A DNA stretch of 64,000 nucleotides from Phyto melanocephala (Eukaryota; Arthropoda; Insecta; Diptera; Rhinophoridae). Location of the stretch: the NCBI GenBank assembly GCA_941918925.1, contig OW799234.1, forward strand, positions 114,551,128 to 114,615,127. The letters are read 5' to 3'. The notes beneath the pieces were generated by a model that was given only the letters and a program-made list of their open reading frames with translations, ran no database searches and was not told the origin of the DNA. The first letter of the stretch is position 1. The number at the start of each line of letters is the position of its first letter. The position numbers were made by a program, and so were the translations under genes. Shown here in pieces: positions 10,785-25,800 of the stretch.

Positions 10785-10897
10785 ATGGCTCCTGCTTTAA
10801 GTAAATTGCGCGAAAATCAAAATGCCATTGTGGGCGTAACGGGCATCTCGGCTGCCCTATGGATTATTGCTTATGGCAAAATGAATAGTAAACGCAG
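10785..10897 (+). CDS. Pmp70: Pmp70 exon 1
   Basis: Encodes residues 1-37 plus two bases ([20 protein letters not shown]...), the N-terminal hydrophobic segment and peroxisome-targeting region. The donor is CAG|GTTAGT. Confidence 0.93.
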
Positions 10898-13800
10898 GTT
10901 AGTAATCTAACTTTTTTTGTAATTTATCTATGTAGGTATATATCTAAACATAATTGTACACACATGCATAAAAACATACATACATACATATTTGATGATA
11001 ATACTACATACATACATATGTATTTCTTTTCCGTCCTACCTCTTTTATAATAACTTTTATAATTAATTTTATCAAAACACCATTGTTTTATGGTTTTTTT
11101 TTATCGTTTCCAATGTTATCAATATTACCATGGCCCTGAATTATTGTGTACTTGTCTTTCTATCTTTTTTGTGTTTAGTAGTCATTACATACCAGAAGCT
11201 GTTTTAAATGTTATAAGTCTTTTCCGTTGTAGTTTTTGGTACATAATCCGGTTTTTTTACTTTAAAAGCATTAATGTAAACGTTTAAAGAGAAGTTACCA
11301 GATTGTATAGTTGCATTTGTGTAACAAAGTCAAAATCTTAGTTATATAGATTTTATTAATAGAAATTTGTATACTTATTGCAAAGTTTTTCTTACAATAA
11401 AAAATAGGTAGGTATGTTGTAATTATTTTGTTAATATTTAAACTCCTTTCTGTCTTTAAAAACATTGGTTTTAAGTATATACCTACATCGCGTAACTACA
11501 ATTTTTTTCTGGTGGCAAAAGACCAAACTGAGTATTTTAAATTTAAATACAAAATTAAATTTTTCAAATTCTGGTGTGGAAATTGCAGCACATAGTTACG
11601 CCAATGCTACCAACAAAATATTTTGATTCAAAAATTATAAATACCTGTAGTGTAAAATGTATACCAAATAAAAATATGCTAAGTAAGTCTAATAGGTATA
11701 ACAAGATATAGTAAAATTTGTTTTTAATTTTATGGTTTAAATTCGTAGTTGTTATTCTCCATACATACGCTTCGGTAAACTCGTACTATGGCAACCAAGT
11801 GTAAACCAATAAAGATTTGAGAAAGAAACTAATTTTTTTATGTTTACTGGTTATATAATTTTTATATACAGTGGAGTCCAAGAGTACGAATTGTATATTG
11901 TCAGGCGACTTCGTAATGATGGTAAATTCGTATAATTGGACTACAGTTCTTCGTCATTTTATAATAAATGCAGAGTTTAATTAAAAATTGTTTTTTATTA
12001 TAAACAAATTAAGATAAAAAATTAAAAATATTCGGAGTTATAAATTTGTACATCAATCACTGATATAGCGCATTTTCCTCTTTCTAGTTGCTATTCTGTA
12101 GAGAGATTTCAGGACACCTGTTGTAGCTAAAACTTGCGCATTCTGTTTTTTATAGTGGCAATGTTAGACTTGGATCTTAATTTTTAAGGAAACTTGCTTC
12201 TATTTGCCAGTTTTTACTGTAAACATTTTTTACCTACATGTACAGATATCAAATAAAGAAGAACACACGACAATTCGTCAAGTTTATGGTGCATGTAATC
12301 AATCGTCCATCTTCACAACAAAAAATTTTAAAACTGATCTCAATACTCAAAAATAGTTAATATATTTTACACAAACCTGATAAATATATGCTTTTGAGGT
12401 TAAATTGAAAACCTATATTTTTTTAAAACCACTAAATATTTTCAACAACCGAAAACAATGTTTTTTAAAAAAGTTAAAAGCGATCACTCTTAGTATAAAG
12501 AAAAATAATATTTTTAAATGTACAAAAGCCTTGCAAAACTGAACTTAACTTTTATATAAACCAAATTCCAAATTATTTTTTAGGAATTTAAAAAATGCAT
12601 AAATGACTAAAAAAAACAAGTAAGAGTGCTATATTCGGCCATGCCGAAACTTATATACCCTTCACAACGTGTAGTCATGCAATAACAGTAGTTTGTATCA
12701 CCATTCATCTCTTATGAAATACGTACATTGATATAAAAAACATACATAAATATATAAAAACATCCCATTGTAAAATTAAAAATTAACGCATGTATGTTAA
12801 AAAAAAAATAAAAAAAAAAATTTAAAAAAAAAGTTAAAAAAAAAATTAAAAAAAAAAATAATTAAAATATAAATAATTAATAATAAATATAAAACAAAAA
12901 AAAAATAATAAAAATATAAATAATATATTAAATAAAAAATAAAAAAAATTAAAAAAAAATATAAAAAAATTAAAAAAAAAATATAAAAAAAAAATATAAA
13001 AAAATAAAAAAACATTTTTTTGGGCTCAGCTGGGATTCGATCCCACGTTTACTTTAACCAATATACAAGTTTGTATGTATGTATGTATGTTGTTGTTGTA
13101 ATGTTGTTTTTGTGAAAAAAAAATCGAGGTGGTCGTGGGTTTTTGCTCGTATCTCAGTTGTTTATGTACCGATGTTTCTGATTTTCAATACCGATCTACT
13201 CCCGAATATTTCTGATATTTTAATACCTCAGCCGGGTTCAAGCGATGTCGGGGCTTCAAAAAGTTGATTTCAACATTCACACGGACAGACTGACAGACTG
13301 ACAGGGCTTAATCGACTTCATAAGCTTTCAGAAAATATATACTCTATGGGGTCGGAAATGAAAATTGTAGAAATTTCACACGGAATGAAAAACCTATATA
13401 CATATACCCTTTTTCACTGTGTGAAGGGTATAATAAGAAAAGTAAATTTTTTTCCTTGACCTTAATCTTCAATCTTAACTTTAATAGTGTAATTAATAGT
13501 ACCTAAATTCAGAATTCTACGTACATATATTTAAAAACTTAAAAAATATAAAAATGCTAAAAATTACCTTTTTGGTAGATCAAATCATTTTTAAACCTTA
13601 CATCGGTTCAATAGTCACTAATTTCAAAATTAAATTAAAAATAGCTTTAAACATCTAATAACATACCTTTTGGTTGAACATTCTCTGTCTTACCTCTGAC
13701 CAATATTTAATTATTTCAAAATTCTAGCTTCACAAAAGTGGAAAATATAAAAAGTATTAAAAAAAATAAAAAAAAAGTAAATTTGTGGTCGCGAATAACA

Positions 13801-16800
13801 TTTTCAGTCTCACCTGAAATCAATAGTCATTAATTAAAAGATCTAACTTTATGTACACAGAAAATACAAAAAGGACCATAAAAATGTGAAAATGTACCAT
13901 AATATTACTAGTCTCAACTTGAACCGATAGACGCTAAAAAAAAAACAAAAATCAAAAAAAATATTTTCAACCTAAACTTGAATTAAAAATCCCTAATTTA
14001 AAAATTCTCTATTAATAAACTTGGTAAATTCTATTAATATTTTTTCGCAAAGTAACTAATGCAATTCAAAATTTTTTTTCTATGTTAATGTGTTTAAAAA
14101 CTGCGTAGGGTACAAAAAGGTACCAAACAATAGTTTTTACCTATTTTTGCCTTTTTTATTTTCATATAAAAATTTAAGCAATTTATCTTGCTATAAATCT
14201 AATTTGCAAATCGGCTAAAGTAATTATTCTAACAAAAACACCTACTTAATGAAAAAACTTGTAATAAGTTACTTTAAAACATTATTTTAAAATTTTATAT
14301 CTATATTTGGCTATATACTTTTCTATAATTACAGAAATTAATATCAATCATGTCATAAATAGTTTTATTTTAAATACTATGGTGTTTTGTGGAAATTTCC
14401 ATTTTTTAATGAGACAATACCTACCTGTTCTCTTGCTACTCTGAAGCGCTCTACTGTTAAGATTATGTGTTGATTGAATCTTAATTTAAAGTTGTGTTGT
14501 AAGCATTTATTTCTTTACAATTTCCGGTTTTTGGGTATTTCAAAAGATTTCAAGTGCATTTTAGCAGACGCAAACGTAATATACAAATGTAATAAGAAAT
14601 TATCTTGTAATTTCTATCTTTACTTTTATGTTTTTCGTACTTTTTTTTTTGCATACAACTGACCCATTTTATGCATTTGGAAATCAATTAAATGCAGTTG
14701 CTAACTTTAGCATGGTTTAACTTATATAATAGGTATTCACTTCACATTTTTTATTCGTGAAAAGTTTTTCAACCGTAACTATTATTTCATACAAAAATTT
14801 AATTTGCTCTACATCTTTCTTATCTAGTACATAAATATAAATCACACAACACTTTTGTAGCCGAAGGTAAGCGCTCAGCTTGGTGATATCTTTAATGTTT
14901 AACAACTTTTTATTACAAATGAAGCATCAACAATAGTGTATTTATGCAATTTTGTTTTTTTTTTTTTCGAAAGAGTAAAACTGCTGATGTGAATACCTCT
15001 AGTATGTGTTTTTTTTTTGTTCGTGTTGAAATTTCTGTGCAATATGTTAATATTTTTAGTTGTTTTTTTGTTCATATGTATTGAAATTGTTAACTTAAAA
15101 CATATTGTTTTGTTATATTTTTTTTTAATTTTATTTACTGCAACTCTTCTGATTAGTTTTCTGTTTAGATATTTGTTGTTCCTCTAATACCTGCCTTTTA
15201 ATATGATAATTGACAACGACTAGAAATACAGCAATCAACTACTAATTATATTGTGCAATATTTACAGATTCTCTGATTAACTATTTAAGTTTTTAAATTT
15301 GTATAGTCGTTTATAGTTACATACATATGTATATTAAAAAAGACTTATTTATAAAAATTATTATTAAAGGTTTATTTAACGTTTAATAATTAAGTTTTAA
15401 AAGAAAATCAATTTTAAAAATCCTTTATAAACCTTTAACTGAATGAGACAGTATGTTTGTTGAAAACACGATAGAACTCGAACCGAAAAAGTTATAGGGG
15501 GATCAAATTTTTCCTGAATATTTCTTATACATGAGTTATGTTTAATATCAATAATGGGCTAAATCGGTATATAAGAGAGTTAAAGCTTGTAATGCAAGAG
15601 TAGGTAAAAAAAAACTATATCCTTCCTACATTGCCATTGTGTCGCATTGACATAGAGCGATAAAATTTCTCAAGTATATTTTCTGAGTAAAAAAATATTT
15701 TATCATAAAAACTGCTCAAATATAAACATAACGAATGGAGGTTCAGATCAAAATATACGAAAATTTATACCGCACAGTGTTTTTTTCGGTATATTTAAAG
15801 TTTGAAACTTAATAAAACTATCAAAATTAGATGTACTGTTTATGAAATTCAAAAGCCCATAAAACCGACTGAATTAGATGTGTGATGATGAAATTTTGCA
15901 TGTATATGTACCTTTTTCGTCAATATAGCTATAATTCCAAAAACTTAATGTGACACGCCCACATCCCATATAACGTTTTATTTTAAATTCATATGATTTC
16001 TCTATAGACAAAGATTTTCTTAAAGAATAAAGGACTATGTATTGAAATATCTAAGATTAATTTATTATTAGAGCTATTTTGACACGCCTACTCTAACGCC
16101 AACTATTCTTAATGTTAATGAAATTTAAAAGCTCAAAAAACCGATAGAATTATATGTATTAGATGATAAAATTTCGCATATAAAGCTTTCTAGTAAATTT
16201 AATTATTATGCCAGAAAATAAAGATGAGAAACATTCTTTAACACCCACCTCCCATTTAGGACTTTATCCTAAATTTATATTATATCTATATAGAAAAAAA
16301 TTTTGAAAAAAAAAGAAATGTATAATTGGTTATCTAAGTTGAATTGAAGCATTAATTATATTATTATAAAAGTAGTAGGTGCGATGCCCACACAAAGCTA
16401 ATATTATTTTTTAACTACTTATGGCTACCGATTTATGCTCTTCAGCTACCGAAAATATACAACAAGGCATCACCTCTAATCTAGAAATTAGGAAAAGTTT
16501 CATTGTAAGACTAAATTTAAAAAAATAAATTAATAGCAAATCGAAGATGCACAAAGAAAGTGTTACAAGTTTTAGTTTAAAGAGATTTTTCTGTAGCGAT
16601 TACTGTTATTAAAAAAATAATAAATCTTGTGCTGTAAAAGTACATATAATTGGTGGTGGTTATCAAATATTCGGTACGTTCTGTAAGTGCATAGTTTTAC
16701 GTTTCGAATCCTTGAATTGGCATCTAAGAACGAGCGACCGATACGACTATTTTCTGTGGGGATATGTCGATAAGCCTGAAACGATTGGCCACTTGGAGGA

Positions 16801-19800
16801 CAACATTCACCAAGTAATTGCCGATTATTTCATGACAATTTTAATAGTGTAAAGGGTGGTTAAATTTTAAGGGCCGATGTTCATTTTGAATAAAACACAA
16901 ATTATTTACGAAATTATTGTCATTTCTTCTTATTTTATTTATTTATTTAATTACAGTTTAAATATCCCTCATAAGAACATTAAGAATACAATTCTTTTAT
17001 TGTTCAAGAGGAAACATATAACTTAAAAACAAAAAAATTAACAAGTATTTATTTCTCAATTAAAGTATAATTAAAAAAAAAAAATAACATAAAAATAATT
17101 TTAAAAATATAAAAAATTTTCTAAATAAATGAAAAAGATTTTACTTCACTATACATTTGTGGTAGCCTAGATTTGTGTAAGTTATGAAAATTTTGACAAG
17201 AATGTTAAATATTATGGGACATATAGTCATAAAATGCTGTTTTGAAACTGTTTTTCCTCATTATGATTTTTAAATGTGTCGGTAAAGAGTTCCATAAATT
17301 AATAGCGTTAACGAAAAATAGTCTGCTTGTATTAAGGTAGGTATGTCTGGGCAGAATTAGGGTCATGCATCTAGAAGATCTGCCAAAAACTAACTTTTCA
17401 TATAGATAAAGAGGCTTCCTCTGGTAGATCAGATTGTGTAGAAACAAAATATTGCGCATGCTAAGGTAAACTAGCAAATCTCAACCCAAAATCATTCTCC
17501 TCCACAATGAGACACTACTTAACCGAGACAGATTATATACGTCACGCGTAGCATTATTAAAAGAAACATGTAACTTACGTAATGAATGTGAATCTAGTCT
17601 ACTATAAACCTCAGCAAAATAGTTAATCAAAGGCAGTATCAATTGCATGGCAAGCCTCTTTTTGACTTCAACCGGTGTGAATCTAGATGACATTCGCAAA
17701 TTACGAAGCACATGGTATATGTTTCTTACAACGTTTTTTATATGATCAGAGCATGACAGTGAGGAATTTATATAGAACCCCAGGTATTATTATGATAATA
17801 TTTGTATGGTTAAATTATATATGGAACAAAAAATCGGCCAAATGGCCGCCTCGACCTCGGCGGCACACATCCATCCGATGGTTCAAATTTTCAATGACAA
17901 TGTTGATGTTCAATTGTTGGGCACGATGATGAGTCGAGGTTGACTGCTCTTTTGCCACACTATCGCGAAAAACAGCAATGTTTTCCGTTCAACGAACTAA
18001 GAAGGCATTTCACATTTCATACAGACCTGTTTTGCTAAAATTTAAATATTTTAAATAATTCTCCCGATTGTGGACGAATTTGAACGATTATGTTGACCAA
18101 AAGAATCACGAAGTGCGCAAAATGCATTTTGATTAGAACGCCTATTTTTATAATAAACCTGAATAACTTTAACGCGTTGCTCGTTTCTGTTTCGTTTCAT
18201 GGTTTAAATTGAGTAAGTCTGAAATTGAAAAATGTCAAATGAAATGCGGAAAATAAACTTGGCGTTTAGGTGTGGATCACATTCTACATCGGCCCTTAAA
18301 ATTTAATCACTAAAAGGGCCAATGTCACTTTTTTGCTCTTTTAAGTTAATCATTGCATTAGATTTGTTTTCTTGCTATATTTCATTATGGTAAAACAGCT
18401 TCATAAATAAAATGCTGGCCAATGTCACTATGAAAGCATATATAAAAGTTAAACTTCAATTCAAATTTTCTCAAAAGTAAATATTTTGACATTGGCCCTT
18501 TTAGCTCCAAGCCACAGATATATTTTCTTCCATTGAAAATTTGTATACCTCTATAACAAAACACCCTTTATTACAACACAACGTGTTTAATTCGACTATC
18601 ATGATAACATCATAATTTTTACAAATTTTCCGGTCGCGTACTTCTTGCTTCAAATGCTTTTTGCGAGAGTTATTCTTTTTTAATTTCTAATTGTATACTA
18701 AGTAAACAAATTGACCTATTCACAAAGAACTTATAATATAAAAATTCGTATATTTATATAGAATTAACATTGTAATAAAGTAAAAGTTCTTTTTAATATA
18801 TGAACATTGACAATTTCAAAAATTAGCTGCCCAGTTGAGGTTCCCTTATTGCATTTAACTATTCTATTATATATATGTATACATATAAAATTAATAAAAG
18901 ACTATCATCAAGAATAGGGTGCACATATACTAAAGCTGCTATAATAAAAAATACTATATGTGACACACTCCCTGGCTGCGTGTCTCTTGGTGTAAATCGA
19001 GGTGAAAATTGAAACAGATATTGTTTATCAAAAATTCAGAGAACGTCACTTTTTAATAAATTTAGTTCAAACGTATTAATTAATATATTTGCTTCACTTT
19101 GTACAGTTGGCAGCTTTATAAGAGCTAATAACTGTATAGTTTGATTCAGAGGATCAAATGGATTTGTATTAAGGACCTTAAAGACAAAACAACAAGATGG
19201 TATTAAAGTTCTCGTTGTTATTTTATACATATTTAAGAATAGATTTGATTTAAAATATATACAATTGTTTTAAAATAAATGGTTAAGTTATTACCAGAAT
19301 TCAAAATAACTATTGTATATAGTAAATTAATATCGAAGATACAAATTATTTCCAAAGAATTTGAAATTGAAAAGGTTAGTTAAGGTTCGCAGCTTATAAT
19401 CAATACATATTATCCAGAATCCACTTTAAAAAGATTTCGAAACTATTAACTCTTATCGTATTTATTTAAGCAAGTTAACGCCTAAAAACTGTAAGCTTAT
19501 GAGTTTATGTCTTAGATGCCACAAAATCGTTTAAGATATGTTTTGAGTGACAATATCCCTGACAAACCGAAATGTATAAAACAGATAACATTAACCGTCT
19601 AAACAGCATGCGACCGAAAGTCCGACAATGTAAACTTGATCTTAAATTTTGTAATTAAATCTTGACATAACTGACGAACCGTTTTGGTAACATTTTCATA
19701 ATTTTTGTAATATGTTTTCACAATAATGAACACTTATTTGTTTGAATCCTTCTCTCTTCTTCGCGTTATCTGAGCGTAACAACTGTGAAAAAAATATCAC

Positions 19801-22800
19801 CGTAAAGTGGTGGAAAATGTATGTTCGACCTTTTTGTTGGGACACCCTGTACCTAACTAATATACATAAATAAAGTCGAGTCATTATTATACTGAAAATT
19901 AAAGTTATTTTTTATATTTTATTTAAAAATAAATTGTTTTAAAGCTATATATTCTTTGTACAATGTGCATTTTAAAATATCATGAATAACTTAAATACAT
20001 GATAACAAATCGTGTATATATGTACTATTTAATTTTGTTTTAGACTTTGTACAACTTAATAAATTACTTTAGGTTAAAATTAATCAGTTTAATGCAAGGC
20101 GGAGAGGCAATATTTTTACAAGTTCATATTTCATAACAAATAAAGAATACATTTTTGAATTATGCATGTGTGCACCAGAGAACGGTTTGATTGGTCTATT
20201 TAATGCCTTTGAATACAATCTCAAAGAAAAAAGCCTTTTGTTGACAATATACATAAAGTTAGTAAAGCAATGGCTGACATGATTCACAAAAAGAGAGTGT
20301 AACTTATAACGAACCATGCATTGCTTGTCTTTTATAAAAGTAAACTTACATTCGCAAAATCAATGAATACTGAGCGAATGGTATGAATGGTTTTAATGCT
20401 GATTAAATAAGCAACGAATACTGAGCGAATGGTATGAATAGTTTTAATGCTCATTGGAAAAATTTCTGTAAATGTAACTTGTAGCATGATACAACAATTG
20501 AACTTAATATATTTCTGGTGTTGAAAAAAAAAAATTAAATTAAATTGCCAAATCGTTTTTCTTCTTATGTACATATATACATATGCAAAACTGGTTGTTT
20601 ACGAACTCCACACTTAACTGTCAACGAATACTGAACGAATGGTGCGAATGTTGTCAGTTCTTTCATATGGCGTCATCACAAAAAGAGATTGTTGAGAGTG
20701 CAAGCAGAAAAAGAAATGAGTATGCAAATGTCAATACACATCTTTTTATTATCAATTAAAGGCAGTGCAAAAGAAATGAATTTATGAATAGGCAGCAAAC
20801 GCGAATAGTTTCATTCTGTTCTCTGGTGTGCGCTAAAAAACACGAATCAGAAAATATAAAAGCCTTTAATTAAGTATAAAATTCTACCTATAAAACATAT
20901 TCATAAATTCCAAAAAATTTTATTATTATTCTTCAATAATATTATTCATTTATTTATGAAAAATTAAAAGTAGAAAATATTTAAAGTACAAATAAAAAAA
21001 ACCGATCTGACAAAAATGTTCAGTCTTATGTTGTATCAATAGATTTTAATTTTAAAATTTTAGCTTCACAAATGTAGAAAATACGAAAAGTATCATGAAT
21101 TAACAAGAAAAAGTACATTTTGGTAGTACATAGTAGTCCCTTATTTTAAAATACTAGCTTTATAAAAGTAGAAAGTACAAAAAGTATCGTAAACAAGTAA
21201 AAGCGCTATATTCGGCCGTGCCGAATCTTATATACCCTTCACAACGTGTAGTCATGCAATAACAGTAAATTCACGTATGTATGTTAAAAAAAACAAAAAA
21301 AAAAAATAAAAAATAAAAAAAAAAATTTTAAAAAAAAAAATTTTAAAAAAAAATTAAAAAAAAAAAATTATTATATACATATATAATATATATAAAACAA
21401 AAAAAAAAAAAAAAAAAAAAATTAAAAAAAAAAAATAAAAAAAAATAATAATAAAAATATATATAATATATTAAATAAAAAATAAAAAAAAAATTAAAAA
21501 AAAAAATTTTAAAAAAATTTAAAAAAAAAATTTTTTGCCTCAGCTGGGATTCGATGCCACGTTTTCTCTAACCAGTATACACGTTTGTATGTATGTATGT
21601 TGTTGTTGTAATGTTGTTTTTATGAAAAGAAAATCGAGGTGGTCGTGGGTTTTTGCTCATATCTCAGTTGTTTATGTACCGATGTTTCTGATTTTCAATA
21701 CCGATCTACTCCCGAATATTTCTGATATTTTAATACCTTACCCGGGTCCAACCTATGTCGGGGGGCTTCAAAAAGTTGATTTCAACATACACACGGACAG
21801 ACGGACAGACGGTCAGGGCTTAATCGACTCCTCTATTCATAAGCTTTCAGAAAATATATACTTTATGGGGTCGGAAATGAAAATTGTAGAAATTTCACAC
21901 GGAATGACAAACCTATATATACCCTTTTTCACTGTGTGAAGGGTATAAAAATACCTTTTAGTTTCTCTGTAACATTTTCAGTCTCACTTCTCTATTGATA
22001 ATTCGAGCTTCATTAACGTAGAAAATTACAAAAAGTACCATAAAATTCCAAAAAAAAAAAGTATCATATTGGTTGCTTCTAGTCTCTAATTTCAAAATTC
22101 TCGTATATCCCCTTTTTATACCCTTCACACAGTGAAAAAGGGTATATATAGGTTTGTCATTCCGTGTGAAATTTCTACAATTTTCATTTCCGACCCCATA
22201 AAGTATATATTTTCTGAAAACTTATGAATAGGGGAGTCGATTAAGCTCTGTCAGTCTGTCCGTCTGTCCGTGTGTATGTTGAAATCAACTTTTTGAAGCC
22301 CCCTGACATAGGTTGGACCCGGGTAAGGTATTAAAATATCACAAATATTGGGGAGTAGATCGGTATTGAAAATCAGAAACATCGGTACATAAACAACTGA
22401 GATATGAGCAAAAACCCACGACCACCTCGATTTTTTTTTCACAAAAACAACATTACAACAACAACATACATACATACATACATACATACAAACGTGTATA
22501 CTGGTTAGAGAAAACGTGGCATCGAATCCCAGCTGAGGCAAAACATTTTTTTTTTCAATTTTTAAAAAATATTTTTTAATTTTTTTTATTTTTTTTTTAT
22601 TATTATATTAATATATTATTTATATTTTTATTATTATTTATATATTTATTATTTTTTTTTTATTTTTTTTTTGTTTTATATATATTATATATATAATAAT
22701 TTTTTTTTTAAATTTTTTTTAAAATTTTTTATTTTTTTTTTTTTGTTTTTTTTAACATACATACGTGAATTTATAATTTTACAATGGGATGTTTTTATAT

Positions 22801-25800
22801 ATGTATGTACGTATTTCATATGGGATGAATGGTGACACAAACTACTGTTATTGCATGACTACACGTTGTGAAGGGTATATAAGATTCAGCACGGCCGAAT
22901 ATAGCGCTCTTACTTATTGGTACCTTGTTTTGTCTCCCTTAAAGTTAAAAAAAATATATTCTATTAGACGATACTAATTATCAATTAAAAAAGTAACACA
23001 AAAAGTTTTAGTTTTTATTATTTGTACATGCAAATATGAAAAAATTGGCGGAATCCTATTAAAATTTTTGCGCAGATTAACAAAAACAATTTAAATATTT
23101 TCTAAGCTTTATGTGTTTGGAAATTACACCGTTTTTCCTCTAAGAGGTTTAAAATTCAAAAAAGGCCATATAAAGCTTGATTTTTTAAGAGCTATAGGAA
23201 AGTTAAAAAAAAACACATAAAATTCAGAAAAATTCATGAAATCTTTATTTGAATCGATAGGACGGTCCATATAATTTAATGTTTGAAGATTATTTCATGC
23301 AAATGTTGACCGTGACTGCGCCTCAAATGGTCTATCCGCTTAGTCCAATTTTGGCATACTCTTTCCAACATTTCGGCCGGTATCTCAATGCGTCAATTGA
23401 AGCGGGCATGTGTGTATAGACATGAGCTTTAACATAGCCCCACAAAAAATAGTCTAAAGGCGTTAAATCGCACGATCTAGGCGGCCAATTGACCGGTCCC
23501 GAACGTGAAATAAAATGTTCACCGAACTTGCCTCTCAATAAGTCCGGACCGTCTGTCCGTCTGCCCGTCTGTCCGTGTGTTGGTTGAAATCAACTTTTAG
23601 AAGCAACTATATGTTCCTCAGATCTGTATATGGCATCAATCTCTTGGAAATATCCAGGAATGAATCGCTATTGAAATTCAGCACAATCGCCCCATAACTT
23701 TCTGAGATATGAGCAAAAAACCACGACCACCTCGTTTTTTAACACAATTACAACAACAACATACATACATAAATGCATGTAAAAAACATACCAAAAAAAA
23801 AAATTACAAAAAAAAATATATTAAAAAAAAATAATAATAATAAAAAAAAATTACTAAAAAAAAATTTAAGAAAAAATTTAAAAAAAATTTTTTTTTAAAA
23901 AATTTTTAAAAAAAATTCAAAAAAATATAAAAAGAAATAATAAAATATAAATAATATATTAAATAAAATAAAATAAATTTTTTTTTGGCTCAGCTGGGAT
24001 TCGATACCACATTTATTCTAACCAGTACATGTACGTATTTCATATGGGATGAATGGTGACACAAACTACTGTTATTGCATGACTACACGTTGTGAAGGGT
24101 ATATAAGATTCGGCACGGCCGAATATAGCGCTCTTACTTGTTTTATTTAATTTTTTCATTATATATAAAAAAAATGATTTTTTACCACTTCTCTTCCAAA
24201 AAATGTTGAGATTAAGATAAAGTTCTCATTATCTTTTTTGCAGTTCTTCATTGTTTTATTTTGTCTTCCAACTTTAAAAGATCAATAAACCTTATAATTT
24301 TCAAAATTGTCAAATAAAAATTAAATGTTTAACATTATTTTTTTTAAGTAATAAATACATATTTGCTGTTGCTCTAACATTATTCTTAAAAAAGTTCTTT
24401 ATTTTATTGGTTCTAATAGTATGATCTCTTAAAAGGCTCGATAAATACGAACAACACTTAATAAATATTTCTTTTTTCACAGTGAAATTTAAGATAAATA
24501 TGTATAATTAATTTATATATAACAGTACGAAGACATTATTGGGTGTTTTTTATTATGTAAATATTTATAAATCTGTATTATATACATACATATAAACTTG
24601 TTAGCAAGCGGTGTGCGGTGATTAATTTTCTAGTGTCACTTATTTACTTATTTGAATTTTATTTGTCCACCTTTTAAACCTGTTTTTTAAGGTCACTCTA
24701 AAGATGGGAACAGAAATGTGGTTTTCAATTTTATATACATACATAGTTGTTTATTTGGAAAAGTTAAGTTTATAAAATTATTAAAATGCTAATGAAAGGA
24801 AATACTCATGTATTTAGATATAGGCAAATTCAAAGAGGTTGTTCATCAGTGCTATAAATGATATTTTATATTATTCTATTTTCATACAAAATAAATCTAA
24901 TCCAATTCAAAGTAGACTCTCATATTTTACTTTTTTGTATACTTTTTCTGATGCGCATATAGTGATATTTTTACTATTTCAATTAAATTTTTAAATCTCA
25001 GAATTCTCAATGATGCCATTTTTGGATAATCTGGATTTGTAGTTTTTTTTCAGACATTTTACTTTTACATTTTATTTGAATAAATTAATAAATATTGTTT
25101 TGGTTACTTTTTAATTTAATTTTCAGCTGCCAGGTACTATACTGTATATATGTAAATATATGATATGTTTTTAGGGTAATTTTTAAAAAATCTTTATAAA
25201 ATTTGGTAAAATTTAGTTCTTAAGTGCCTGGATAACTTTTGGATATATTTACATGAAGGCTATAATTTTCGGTCATATATCCGAAAATATTATATATTTC
25301 TTGTTAAGATGAAGTAAAACATATTGAGGCAAGATAATGCTTGAGTATATTATAAAATTTACAATATCAGAGGTACTATTGATATTTCTAACTAGAGAAA
25401 TACTTTTAGACTACAATCTACCGAACTACTATTTAAGGTCAACAAATAAATAGTAGTGGTATTAAAAATAACTATAAATTCGTTTAAAAGATTACCTTTT
25501 ATATGTTTTGTATGGGTCTTAGGGAATATTTCTTCTTATGAAACATCCCAGCAAAATAACACATTACATTATAATGACTTGAAAGTACTAGAAAACAGTT
25601 GTTCACTACTTACAATTTGGCATCTAAACCCATTATTTTAACACGGCGATGTCATTGGAGGCAAGTACTTACCACCCTCGCTTACAAATAGGGACTCGTA
25701 TAAGTACTTATTACGGTCGCTCATAAATAGGGACTTAAATAAGTACTTACTCCTATAGCAATATATAAGTACTTGATTTTAATAACCTAAATAACCCATT

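Larger units (their letters stand above)
16858..18309 (-). mobile_element. Internally deleted mariner-like element with LINE insertion
   Basis: Terminal inverted repeats TAAATTTTAAGGGCCGATGT at 16861 and the mirror at 18286 bound it. On the - strand an ATG near 18200 starts [19 protein letters not shown], a mariner-type N-terminus. After degenerate sequence, the C-terminal signature [20 protein letters not shown] appears near 17890-17830. The catalytic core is deleted. A 5'-truncated LINE sits between this C-terminus and the outer repeat. Non-functional. Confidence 0.65.

Noticed and set aside
12797..13015. 72-codon frame of almost only Phe, Ile, Tyr and Leu
   Set aside because: Translation of the A/T-only block of a HINE.
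19036..19230. 64-codon - strand frame ending [13 protein letters not shown]
   Set aside because: Slightly protein-like but no family, start context or neighbouring exon supports it.
19830..19853. Mariner end (CAGGGTGTCCCAACAAAAAG)
   Set aside because: No partner terminus or transposase could be found nearby; noted only as a possible solo end.
21535..21939. 134-codon frame starting [10 protein letters not shown], with similar frames at 22251, 46090, 46443 and 55691
   Set aside because: They are reading-throughs of the conserved non-coding HINE middle. The same text appears in every copy, in either direction, with a CATA microsatellite translated as a Met-Tyr-Val-Cys run.
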